From NCBI GenBank assembly GCA_949128115.1, contig OX421967.1:3276070-3340069 (forward strand): DNA of 64,000 nt, read 5' to 3'. The notes beneath the pieces are model-generated. The model was given only the letters and a program-made list of their open reading frames with translations. It was not told where the DNA came from and did no database searches. This document shows, piece after piece, positions 19,401-30,830 of the stretch. Source of the stretch: Anaspis maculata (Eukaryota; Arthropoda; Insecta; Coleoptera; Scraptiidae). A program made the translations under genes and the position numbers. How positions within the stretch are numbered: the first letter of the stretch is position 1; each line of letters opens with the position of its first letter.

Positions 19401-20733
19401 GACAAAATTGCTCTGGATGCTTTGAATCATATTGAATCACTCAAACCAGAAACTCTCAGTCTTTATCTAGAAGCTAACCAATTTTCATCTGGTTCAACAT
19501 CTGAACGAGCTACGTCAACTTCGCTTGAAGCAGGTCAAAATTGCTTTGAATGCTTTGGATCATGTTGGATCACCCAAACCAGAAGCTCTTAGTCTTTATC
19601 TAGAAGCTAACCAATTTTCATCTGGTTCAACATCTGGGCGAGCTACGTCAACTTCGCTTGAAACAAGCCAAAATTGCTCTGGATGCTTTGAATCATAATG
19701 TAGAAGAGAAGTACCATTTTTCTGCTCAAATCATATCCGGAAACCCAAACCAAGAGTATCAACTCTTCACCTGTTGGACAAGTTTCAACCTGGTTCAACG
19801 GCTGTTTTTCCAGGTCCACCAACAAGTGTTTGGACAAGGTTCAACCGGTCGTCATGGGTATATTCGGTGTGGGGCCTCTGATTGAGATTTCGGTCATTAT
19901 TTTTGTCATGAACGTGAGTTTGAACGGATTTTGTTTCTTTTTACCTACTTCAAACTATCGGCCCAAATTTTCTTCTTGATTTTTTTGCAGGATATGGAGA
20001 ACACTGACTCGGCAAAGTGGGCAGATTTTCTGGTGGGGATCAGCGCGGCCTGCGGTATTTCGTTATTCTGGCAGGTTTGCCAACAAATGATAGACGAGGT
20101 ATGCTTTTTTTACTCAATTTATTCCTGTTGCCAGTTTTTTTTTTGTTCCAGCTCTTCATTTTCTTTTTCTCCTCTCTATTGCTGATGAATCCTGTTTCTC
20201 TAATCGTAGTTTTATTCTTTCCAAGGTTCTTTTATGTTCTTCCAGATTTTTTTCATTCGTTTATTTAACGTCGGTCTATTTCTGCAACGAGGCCTAACAC
20301 CGACGCCGGTAAATGCTTTCCTCCACTATACCGGAAATTTTGCCGAACCCTCGGCCGAACTCTTGTGTGAAAGACAGTTTTGATGTTTTTTCTCGTGAAA
20401 AAGTTTCACAATTGATTCCAGTTTTGTACTTATTCTAGTCCGGCGCCTTGGTGGATTATGCAGCCAAATGTCCCTGGAACATGTGGGATTCAAGAAACAG
20501 AAAAACCCTGCTCATGTATTTGATCAACAACAGGAAACCACTTCAAATCACCGTCGGGGGACTTTTCGTAGTCAATTACCCACTATGTATTCAAGTAAGT
20601 CGAAAACTACACAACAAAATTCGAACATAAATTCATATTCCAAGATTAAGAAGAACTAATTGAATTTTTGTAATTCCAGTACGTAAGAACTACGTATTCT
20701 TTCAGCATTTTGTTCTTCAAAATAAGAAACTGA
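16464..20733 (+). CDS. Odorant receptor, insect 7tm_6 family, six exons
   Basis: Exons: 16464-16709, 16775-17298, 19814-19913, 19991-20098, 20439-20594, 20680-20733. All introns are GT-AG and the phases (0, 2, 0, 0, 0) join to a 395-residue protein, the usual length of this family. Several hydrophobic segments are visible (for example around MLAFHIPVYAIQLVYV, TYWFTFPLAGFILICPALIL and EISVIIFVM). The C-terminal part has the family signature: C.W..W, then a LLMYLINNRKPLQI segment, GGL, and a final short exon ending in SFSILFFKIRN. Such proteins are ligand-gated ion channel subunits in antennal neurons that work with the co-receptor Orco; the ligand is unknown. AATAAA is at 20839-20844. The third junction (exon 2 to 3) uses a weak GTTGAG donor next to the satellite array and is the least certain. 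Confidence 0.85.
17345..19795. repeat. Intronic satellite, about 133-bp monomer with 398-bp trimeric period
   Basis: About 18 tandem monomers fill the 2.5 kb intron of the odorant receptor. A typical monomer contains CATCTGGTTCAACATCTGGG, AGCTACGTC and GATGCTTTGAATCATG. In the left half three monomer types alternate, so near-identical blocks return after 398 bp (for example 17797 and 18195, 18083 and 18481). Later monomers are less regular. The array runs up to within 20 bp of the exon 3 acceptor. Confidence 0.9.
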
Positions 20734-20879
20734 AAAATGTATTACTCAGTATCTTATGTTGGATGCACCAATCAACGCACACAAAAAAGCACCAATGGCA
20801 TATTGATAATCAAATAATTAGAGCTGTACAAAAATTTCAATAAATACTATTACCAGTGTTATTTGAATTTGTGATTTCA

Positions 20880-23510
20880 TCTTCAGGCTACATTGGTTTC
20901 CATAAGCCTATGATAATAAGTTCAAAATACACATTTAATTCAACAGAAACATCCAAAATCTACACATCAAATTTTACTGAATCATTCGAAATCTGCATCG
21001 CTTTCCACTGAATCATCCAAAATCTACATCGATTGTTATTGAAGCATTCTCAATATTTATCCAGTCTCACGAAGAATTCAAAATCTACGTCCCACGACGT
21101 CACGATTTTTTATTCTATGAAAATCTACATAGATACTCATTGGAAAATCCAAAGTTCACATCGAACTCCACAGAAACGTTAAAACTTCAATTCTTGGATT
21201 TTCCGATGATTTGATAGGATTAAATGCTCCACATGAAATTTCACTGAAGCATCTAAAATCTATATCAAATCCTATGAGACATTCAAAATTACGCTCAAAT
21301 TTCTCTAGAAATTCGGAATTCGATCATCATATCTTATTGAAACATTAAAAAAAATATATTTAATTTCACTGGAACATTCGAAATCTACATTATTTTCATC
21401 GAATCATTGAAAATCTACATGGAATTCCACAGAAACATTCGAAATATACATTGAATTTCACTGAATCATTCAAAATTTACATCGCTTTCCACCAAAATAT
21501 CCAAAATCCACATCAAAACCCATCGGAGCATTTGAAATCACGTCATTGGCATTCCACTGGCATTCAAATGCCATTAAAATATCCAAAATCTCAATCATAT
21601 TTTATCAAAAATTTCAAAATTGCCGTCACTTCCACTGGAAAATCCAAAATGTCCATTATATGTAATTTGAGCTTCCAAAATTTATATCAAATTCTACTAA
21701 GATTTCAAAATCTACATCAATCTCCAGTGAAGCATCAAAAAATATTTATCTATTCTCACGAAAACATTCAAAATCTACGTCACATTTTTTTGAAATCAAT
21801 ATAAAAATCCAAATCAAATTTTATCGAAATATCCAAAGCCTATATCGAATTCCACTGGAGCATTCGAAATCTGCATCAATTCTTAGTGAATCATTCCAAA
21901 TCTACAATTAAACTCATTGGAACTTCCAACATTACGTCAGATTCACTGACACGTCAAAAATCAACATCATATCTCACAGAAACATTTGAAATCCACATGA
22001 AATTCCACAAAAATATTCGAAATCTACATCGCTTTTCACTGACTCATCCAAAATCCACATCAAAACACATGGAACATTCAAAATCACGTCATTTGCATTC
22101 AAATGTTATTGAAACATCTGAAATCTTAATTATATTTCATCGAAAACTTCAAACTTTCGGTCACTTTCAACTAAAAAATTCAAATTTTCATTATACGTCA
22201 TTTGAACTGTTGTACATCCAAAATCTACATCAAATTTCACTGAAGCATTGAAAAATATCTATCCATTCTCACGGAAACATTCAAAATCTGCGTCACATTT
22301 TTCGGAATCAATAAAAATCCACATCAAATCTTATTGAAACATCCGGAGAGAGACTACATTGAATTCCACTGGAGCATTCGAAATCTACATCAATTGTCCT
22401 GGAGCATTCAAAATTTCCACTTAGTCTCATAAAACGTCCAAAGTCTACGTCAAATTTCACTGAATCATTCCAAATTCACAATAAAACCTATTGGAACCTT
22501 CAAACTCACGTCATTGGCATCCAAATGCCATTATAACATCCAAAATCTGGATCATATTTTATCGAAAACCTCAAAATTGCGGTCACTTTCACTAGAAAAT
22601 TCAAAATTCACATCAAATTTCACTGGAATATTCAGAATCTACATCCGTTTTCACTGAAGCATTGAAAAATGCATCCAAAATGTACGTCACATTGTTTGGA
22701 ATCAATGAAAATCCACATAAAGTCTTCTTGAAACATCCGAATTTTACATCAAATTCTACTGGAGCATTCGAAATCTACATCAGTTTCCACTGCAACATCC
22801 AAAATCTACGTCAAATTTCACTGAATCATTCCAAATCTACAATAAAACTCATTGGAACTTTTAACAATAACATTACGTCAAATTCACTGACACGTTCAAC
22901 ATCAACATCATATCTCACAGAAACATTTAAAATCCACATGAAATTCCACAGAAACATTCCAAATTCACATGAAACTCCACTGAAGCATTCAAAATTTATA
23001 TCAAATGATGAGACTCAAATAAATAATGCTCAAATTCCACTAGAAATTCAAAATATCATCATCATATCTTATTGACATATGAAAAATACACATTTAATTC
23101 CATTGAAACATTCGAAATCTACAATATTTTCATTGGAACTTTCAAAATCACGTCATTGGCATTCAAATGCCATCGGGACATCCAAAATCTGAATCATATT
23201 TCACCAAAAACATCCAAAAATTGCTGTCACACTTTCACTGAAATTTTCAAAAAATTCAAAATTTTTATTATGTCATTTGAACATCCAAAATTTACATCAA
23301 ATTTCATCAAAATATTCAAAATCTACGTCAATTTTGCATTGGAAAATACTCATCCATTCTCAGGAAAACATTCGAAGCCTACGTCACATTTTTCGGAATC
23401 AATAAAAAAAAAATCCACATCAAATATTTTGAAACGTCTGAAGTCTACATTGAATTCCACTGGAGCATCCGAAATTTTCACCTAGTCTCATAAAACATTC
23501 AAATTTTCTG
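20880..23510. repeat. Degenerate minisatellite of about 31 bp
   Basis: More than 80 diverged units with the theme AACATTCAAAATCTACATC followed by AAATTCCACTG. Larger blocks are duplicated as well: the stretch near 21886-22030 returns near 22820-22960 in almost the same order. Open frames here are by-products of the repeat. It lies directly 3' of the odorant receptor gene. Confidence 0.8.
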
Positions 23511-24029
23511 CCATTTTTGATAAACTTTAATTGGACAGATCACGCTCAAAGTCCTTTTTCCGTCTTCCTACCATATGTACGTACATACTGAATTTGGTCG
23601 ACATCGGTTGGACGGTTTAGAAATAATTCGAGCACCGAACGACTTGAAAAAACAGTTTCGTCATCCTGGCATGCCAAGACTCGAATTCATTGAAAACTGG
23701 AAAAAATAAATGGACCGATATACACCTGATGCCATACATAGGTAGGTACATACGTAGGTACATGGGTATTTATTTTTACACGCGATGAGAGTAAAATCAT
23801 GACTTTTTCAAAAAAGCACGACCTACAATAAAAAATCAAAACCGGTCTTGAGCTATTGATGTGGTGGACTTTCCAAAAATTGCATAAGAAAAGTTCAGCA
23901 ATTTTTTTTTGAAAATTCAGGTGGTTTCTGAAACTGACCTTTCCAACACACTTTCAGTTCTCACCCTGTAGGTATACGATGTCTAATAGTGTGAATTTTA
24001 TTGCTTCTAGCAAAGTGGAATATTTTTTT
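23511..24029. other. Intergenic, no gene seen
   Basis: Contains phrases typical of old insect transposons (a GAATTTGGTCGACATCGG stretch near 23590) and a TAGGTA-rich patch near 23740-23770. No coding or RNA gene is visible. Confidence 0.4.
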
Positions 24030-25232
24030 TTTATATATAAACTACACACAAATCAATACGTAGTTCCAAAATTTTTTGCCCTTTTTCAATTTGATGTAAA
24101 TTGGAATTACCACAATGAGTTTGTATTCTGTTTGAAGTGTCTGTTGACTTCATCCTTTGGCTATCAGTCCGTGGTTTTGCAAGGCACTAGATAAGTCACG
24201 TAAGTTTTGTACAGGGTGTTCAATAAGACCTGAATCGTCAAGAAGCTCCCGTTCGAAAAAGAATTTTTTTCTCTTGAATTTTTAGCACAAAGAAGACGAG
24301 GTAGTCTTTGAAGTACAGGGTGGTGTTTGAATTCTCTGCTTATCTCCTTTATTCACAGGGTGAGCACAAAGAAAGCATCTTTCTGGTTTTGCATAGATAA
24401 CTTTTTTCATCCTTGACCGATTTTAAAAATTTGCAGCTTATATTAAAGCTAAAACTTGAGGTAAGAAGACCTGAGGATCAGAATTGACTCGAAACAAACA
24501 TTCAGAATCAAGTGTTCAATCAAGGTTGGCCCAAATCTTGAACGCCGTCTACAGCTCGTTTGGGGGAAGGGTAAGCTAAAAGCCATTTTCCATTCGAAGA
24601 AATCATTAATTCTGAATACATTGAGATTTTTCTTGCTTGTCCTAGCCGAAAATTGTAGGTGAAGGAATCCAATCACAATTGCATGTTCAAGAAGGAGAAA
24701 CAGCCCACTGATCACCTTAAATTGGTCGTTTCATTGAACCCTTGGCTCTGAATATTTGTCTTGAGTCAATTCTGATCTACAGATCTCTTTACCTATAGCT
24801 TTAGCTTCAATATGAGCCGCAAATTTTCAAAATCGGTCAACAAGGAAAAAAGTTATCCATGCAAAATCAAAAAGATGATTTTTTGTGCTCACCCTGTAAG
24901 TAAAGGAGACAAGCAAAGAATACAAACACTACCCTGTACTTTAAGGCTTACCTCGTCTTCTTTGTGGTGAAAATTCAAGATAACAAAAATTCTTTTTCAA
25001 ACGGGAGCTTCTTGACGATTCAGAAATTCTGCACTGTCTTATTGAGCACCCTGTACAAAACTTACGTGAATTATCTAGTGTCTTGCAAAACCACGGACTG
25101 ATAGCCAAAGAATCAAGTCAACAGACACTTCAAACAGAATGCAAATTCATTGTAGTAATCCAAATTCACATCAAATTGAAAAAGGGTATAATTTTTTGGA
25201 ACGACGTGTATTGATTTGTGCGGTTATTTTCT
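24030..25232. mobile_element. Foldback element, about 1.2 kb with 580-bp arms
   Basis: Left arm from about 24047 (CACAAATCAATACG) pairs with the right arm ending near 25221 (its inverse), around a centre near 24635. Both arms contain a TACAGGGTG motif and its inverse (24208 and 25048) and matching blocks around GAAGACGAGGTA and AAGAAGCTCCCGTT. Arms are diverged by substitutions and small indels, so it is older than the palindrome at 572-3237. Confidence 0.8.
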
Positions 25233-25245
25233 TCAATTGTCTTAT

Positions 25246-25507
25246 AGCTGTATCACACTACACAATTTCTTGAACAATCTGTCGAATAAACAATCAAGTT
25301 AATTGTTTTTTGACACTATTTTGGCAGATTGTTCAAGAAATTGTAGGTACAAGAAATTGTGTAGTGTAATAGGTACGATTGCGGCCAAAATAAAGTGGAC
25401 GACAACGTCAATGAGTTGGCTTGCTGTCATGCGACGTTCAGGCCAGAATCCTGAAAAATCTGTCAGCTATCGTCCACTTTAAAAAGGCCGCAATGGTACC
25501 TACAGCT
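25246..25507. mobile_element. Two small hairpin elements, one apparently inside the other
   Basis: 25253-25370 is a palindrome with TACACAATTTCTTGAACAAT in its left arm. 25371-25500 is a second one bordered by AGGTAC-ATTGCGGCC and its inverse, with paired AAAGTGGACGA blocks. Outer AGCTGTA and TACAGCT sequences (25246 and 25501) enclose both. Confidence 0.6.
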
Positions 25508-25639
25508 ATTATTTAACGAGGCGGCCTAATTCTGTTCGTTCAGGTCATATTAAGTAGTTCAAATATAATATAATATGTAATTATGTAACAAAGGTACAAT
25601 AACTACAATAACAATAGTTTCTAATTCAAATTAAAAGAA

Positions 25640-26039
25640 ATAATCCAAAAGAATTTGACGCCGAACGCCATCTGTCAGCTCCGACCGCAACCTCGCGCAG
25701 CGTCCTCCGTTCGCGGCCGCGTCGCCGCAGATTTCCCGCTCCGCCGGCGACGTTCGGCCGTCGCCCGCCGGATGGCGCCGCGGCTGCAAACGCCAGACGC
25801 CAGTTTCTCCCAGCATTTCTGACGTGATTCCTCGAAATCCCTCGGGAAAAGCCACGGAATTCCCGTTTCGCCGGCGTTTCCCTCCCGTTTCGCCGCCTGG
25901 AAATCCCGACGACCGCCCCCCGGAAGTCCGGCCGGGCGCCAGCGATTTTATCGACGGGTGCGTCGGCCATTTTGTCAAGTTCCGAACAAGGCCCGACTCG
26001 GTCGTTAAGTGGGACCTGCATCGACACCAACCAAGAAAA
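25640..26039 (+). promoter_or_regulatory. GC/CpG-rich promoter and probable non-coding first exon of the zinc-finger gene
   Basis: An isolated stretch rich in CpG inside otherwise AT-rich DNA. It ends in a good splice donor (GAAAA followed by GTGAGT at 26040), and the first acceptor downstream that makes sense is at 32532, 10 bp before the zinc-finger start codon. This would make it the 5' untranslated exon with a 6.5 kb first intron. Open frames on both strands here are composition artefacts (Arg/Gly/Ala-rich). Transcription start not determined. Confidence 0.5.
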
Positions 26040-26579
26040 GTGAGTTTACCGATCGAACCGAATTGAATTTTGTCCTTTCAAATTTCCTCCGAATTTTTGG
26101 CAGTGAAAGTAAATTCTTGCGATTATTCCGGATGAATCCGCGAAGAAATCGCAGGAGGCCGTGCGTGCGAGAGATTATTAACCTCAAAAGTCAAAATTAT
26201 TGTTGGTTGCCTGTCCAGAGGCGTCTTGATTTTAAATAGAGCACGCCTACTGCGACTACCTGCTTGCTTGTATGATTACAATAATTTTGTTCGAACTGAT
26301 TAATTGCAGTTCATTTTTTAATTAGGTTTAGATGTTCTCTCAAAGTCTTGCCTTTTAATGCCTTGTTCCACCCAGTACCTATGATGATATTTCTAAAATG
26401 AAATTTACGGATTATCTAGAAATTTTTGCAAAAAAAAAAAAAAAAAAAAGGAACAACGCGTTAAGAGAACACCAGTTGAAGTTTCTGGAGGTTGTTGCAT
26501 TGTTGGTTGCCTACATCACTTCAGTGGAAAATAAGAGCAGGTACTCTACACTGACTCATGGCCAAAGAAAATTCATATA

Positions 26580-29500
26580 TTAATTCGTGATAGTTCGCTA
26601 GCTCGTCAGATCGTTTAATCTGTTAGATCTCAATTCGTCAGTTGAATTTATTTCTTCACCCAGTCAGACATTGAATGAAGCCAAATGAGGAGATGAAACT
26701 AGTTTCGTTAACTCGATAGTTCGCCTGTTAGTTTGTGAGTACGCTAGCTCGTCAGCTAGTTTTACCATCAGTTCTCAATTCGTTAGCAATCATTGAGTCA
26801 TTTCGTTAGCTAATTAGGCAGTGAATAAAGTAGTGAAAGTAGTTTCGTTAGTTTGTTAGCTGGTTAGCTCGTGAGCTCGCTAGCTCATTAGCTCGTTGAA
26901 TCCGTCAAATCTCAATCCAACAGTGAAAGGTATTCCTTTAGCGATCAGTCGAACAATAAAGCAACAAATGAGGAGATGAAACTGAATAGTTCGCCGGTTA
27001 GTTCGTGAACACGCTAGCTCGTCAGCTTGTTTTACCATCAGCTCCCGATTCGTGAGTAATCAATAAGTCATTTCGTTAGCTACTTGGGCAATAAATAATG
27101 CAATGGAAGTAGTTTCGTAATTTTATTAGCTATAAGGCTCGTGAGCTCGCTAGTTAGTTTTTGAGCTCGATAGCTCGTCAGCACGTTTAATCCGTAAGAT
27201 CCCAATTCAACAGAAAAAGTTCTTTCTCCAGTCAGTCAGACAATAGAGTAACAAATGAAATTAGTCTCGTTAGCTTGATAGTTCGCCGGCTAGTTCGTGA
27301 GTACGCTAGCTCGTCAGCTAGTTTTACAATCAGTTCCCGATCCGTAAGTAATCATTTATTCATTTCGTTAGCTGATTAGACAATAAATACAGCAATGGAA
27401 GTAGTTTTGTAAGTTTGTTAGCTGGTTAGCTTGTGAGCTCGCTAGTCAGCTCGTGAGCTCGCTAGCTCGGCAGCTCGTTAAATCCGTTAGAGCCCAATTC
27501 AACGGTAAAAGTTATTTCTTTAACCAGTTAGACAGTAAGGCAACAAACGAGGAAATGAAATTAGTTTTGTTAGCTCGATAGTTCACCGGTTAGCTCCTGA
27601 GTACAGTAGCTCGTCAGCCAGTTCCACCATCAGCTCTCAGTTCTTTAGCAATCATTCAGTCATTTTGTTAGCCAATTAGGCAATAAATGAAGTAGTGAAA
27701 GTAGTTTCGTTAGTTTGTTAGCTGATTAGCTCGTGAGCTCGCTAGTTAGTTTGTGAACTCGCTAGCTCGTCGGCTCGTTTAATCCGTTAGAGCCCAATTC
27801 AACGGTAAAACTTATTTCTTAAACCAGTTAGACAGTAAAGCAACAAACGAGAAAATGAAATTAGTTTTGTTAGCTCGATAGTTCTCCGGTTAGTTCGTGA
27901 GTACGCTAGCTCGTCAGCTAGTTTTACCATCAGCTCTCAAATCGTTAGCAATCATTTAGTCATTTCGTTAGCTAATTAGGCAATAAATAAAGTAGTGAAA
28001 GTAGTTTCGTTAGTTTGTTAGCTGATTAGCTCGTGAGCTCGCTAGTTAGTTTGTGAGCTCGCTAGCTCGTCGGCTCGTTTAATCCGTTAGAGCCCAATTC
28101 AACGGTAAAACTTATTTCTTAAACCAGTTAGACAGTAAGGCAACAAACGAGGAAATGAAATCAGTTTTGTTAGCTCGATAGTTCTCCGGTTAGTTCGTGA
28201 GTACGCTAGCTCGTCAGCCAGTTCCACCATCAGCTCTCAGTTCGTTAGCAATCATTCAGTCATTTCGTTAGCTAATTAGGCAATAAATGAAGTAGTGAAA
28301 GTAGTTTCGTGAGTTTGTTAGCTGATAAGCTCGTGAGCTCGCTAGTTAGTTTGTGAGCTCGCTAGTTAGTTTGTGAGCTCGCTAGCTCGTCAGCTCGTTG
28401 AATCCGTTAGAGCCTAATTCAACGGTAAAAGTTATTTCTTGAACCAGTTAGACAGTAAGGCAACAAACGAGGAAATGAAATTAGTTTTGTTAGCTCGATA
28501 GTTCTCCGGTAAGGTCGTGAGCACGCTAGCTCGTCAGCCAGTTCCACCATCAGCTCTCAGTTCGTTAGCAATCATTCAGTCACTTCGTTAGCTACTTAGG
28601 CAATAAATGAAGCAATGAAAGTAGTTTCGTGAGTTTGCTAGCTGGTTAGCTCTTGAGCTCGCTAGTTAGTTTGTGAGCTCGCCAGCTCATCAGCTCGTTT
28701 AATCTGTTAGATCCCAATTCAACAGTAGAAGTTATTTCTCCAGCCAGTCAGGCAATACAGCAACAAACGAGGAAATCAAATTAGTTTTGTGGGCTCGATA
28801 GTTCGCCGGTTAGTTCGTGAGTACGATAGCTCGTCAGCTTGTTGTACCATCAGCTCTCAATTTGTTAGTGATCATTTAGTCACTTCGATAACTATTTAGG
28901 CAATAAATGAAGCAATGGAAGTAGTTTCGTGAGTTTGTTAGCTGGTTAGCTCGTCAGCTCGTTTAATCCGTTAGATCCCAATTCAACGGTAAAAGTGAAT
29001 TCTCAAGCCAGTAAGACAATAAAGCAACAAATGAGGAAATAAAATTAGTTCCGTTAGCTGACTAGTTCGCCGGTTAGTTCGTGTGTACGCTAGCTCGTCA
29101 GCTTGTTTCACCATCAGCTCTCAATTCGTTAGGAATCATTCAGTCATTTCGTTACCTAATTAGGCAATAAATGAAGTAGTGAAAGTAGTTTTGTTAGTTT
29201 GTTAGCTGGTTAGCTCGTGAGCTCGCTAGTTAGTTTGTAAGCTCGCTAGCTCATTAGCTTGTTGAATCCGTTAGATCTCAATCCAACAGTAAAAGTTATT
29301 TCTTCAGCCAGTCAGACAATAAAGCAGCAAATGGGGAAATGAAAATAGTTTCATTAGCTTGATAGTTCGCCAGTTAGTTCGTGAGTACGCTAGCTTGTCA
29401 GCTTGTTCTACAATCAGATCCCAATTCGTTAGTAATCATTTAGTCATTTCGTTAGGTAATCAGGCAACAAATAAATCAATGGAAGTAGTTTCGGTAGTTT

Positions 29501-29848
29501 GTTAGCTGGTTAGCTCCTGAGCTCGCTAGCTCGTCAGCATGTTTAATCTGTTAGATCCCAATTCAACAATAAAAATTATTTCTTCAGCCAGTCAAACAAT
29601 AAAGCAACAAACGAGGAAATAAAATAAGTTTCGTTAGCTCGATAGTTCGCCGGTTAGTTCGTGAGTACGCTGGCTCGTCAGCTTGTTTTAGCATCAGTTC
29701 CCAATTCGTTAGTAATCATTTAGTCATTTCGTTAGCTACTTAGGCAATAAATGGAGGAATGAAAGTAGTCCCGTGAGTTTGTTAGCTGGTTGGCTCGTGA
29801 GCTCGCTAGTTAGTTTGTGAGCTCGCTAGGTTGTCAGCTCGTTCAATC
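26580..29848. repeat. Intronic satellite of the zinc-finger gene, about 300-bp period
   Basis: Eleven or so units with a period near 300 bp (for example the block around TAGCAATCATT at 27646, 27946 and 28246). The units are themselves made of short GTTAGCTCG- and GCTAGCTCGTCAG-like words, rich in the palindromes GCTAGC and GAGCTC. The array is interrupted by a Penelope-like insertion and continues after it. Confidence 0.85.
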
Positions 29849-29860
29849 AGTTAGATCCCA

Positions 29861-30412
29861 TAAAGTTGTAGTAAATAAGTCTTCTCCACTTGTTTTTTAT
29901 ATTGTTTACTCGAGTTTCGGCTAGTTAAATGTATAAAGCCATTTTCAAAACTAATGTGACATAGCATAGAACTTTATGTCTAAGTAATGATGTAACAATG
30001 AAGAATAGACGTAACAGGTAAAACAACAAAAGAAAATGAAGGAGAGGATTATAAAATTGGGATTATAAAATTGGGAGTAGAGCTGGTATAATGTAGATGT
30101 TGTCAAAATCGGTTTGTTCGTTGAGGAGGCTATCTGGATCAAGATTGTATTGTTTTTTTATTTGCAAAATTTCAGAAAATTCAATTAGGTGTCTGTTGTC
30201 AAGTTTTTGGACTGGTTTTAAACAATTAAAAGCAAAATCATGACCTTCGGCAACTACATGTCTTGTAAAGTTTGATTTTATATCGAACGCAGGTAGTTCC
30301 CTGCGGTGCTCATTTAGTCTAATTTTGAAAGATCTTATTGTGCGTCCTATATATATTTTGCCGCAAGAACAAGTTAATTTGTAGACTCCACTAGAATTTA
30401 GAGGGTTATTCA
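29861..30412 (-). mobile_element. 5'-truncated Penelope-like element
   Basis: A 552-bp insertion in the satellite, flanked by the 12-bp duplication AGTTAGATCCCA (29849-29860 and 30413-30424). On the minus strand it holds the GIY-YIG end of a Penelope-type protein and its 3' untranslated region. The reverse transcriptase part is lost, as expected for a truncated target-primed insertion. Confidence 0.8.
30063..30412 (-). pseudogene. GIY-YIG endonuclease domain of a Penelope-like element
   Basis: About 116 residues: SGVYKLTC, then a CSCGKIYIGRT motif, then KIRLNEHRRE and a conserved H..EGHDF segment. These are the GIY and YIG strands, catalytic Arg and downstream helix of the Penelope endonuclease, with the extra CxC typical of that group. 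The frame runs open into the truncation point, so it is a fragment, not a gene. Confidence 0.8.
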
Positions 30413-30830
30413 AGTTAGATCCCAGTTCAACAGTGAAAATTATCTCTTCTGCCAGTCAGACAATAAAGCAACCAATAAGGAAATGAAATTAGTTTCGTTA
30501 GCTCGATAGTTCGCCGGTTAGTTCGTGAGTACGCTAGCTCGTCAGCTTGTTTTCCCTTAAGCTTCCAATTCGTAAGTAATCATTCAGTCACTTTGTTAGC
30601 TACTTGAGCAATAAATGAAGTAATGAAAGTAGTTTCGTGAGTTTGTTAGCTGGTTAGCTCGTGAGCTCGCAAGTTAGTTTGTGAGCTCGCTAGCTCGTCA
30701 GCTTGTTGAATCCGTTAGATCCCAATTCAACAGTAAAAGTCATTTCTTTAACCAGTCAGAGAATAAAGCAACAAACGAAGAATAGAAATTAGTTTCGTTA
30801 GCTCGATAGTTTGCCGGTCAGTTCGTGAGT
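30413..30830. repeat. Continuation of the 300-bp satellite after the Penelope insertion
   Basis: Same units as 26580-29848, resuming directly with AGTTAGATCCCA, the duplicated target. It then grades into a shorter-period array. Confidence 0.8.

Noticed and set aside
25626..26030. 134-residue minus-strand open frame in the GC-rich region
   Set aside because: Arg/Gly/Ala-rich composition follows from CpG content; other frames are equally open, and a spliced non-coding exon on the plus strand explains the region better.
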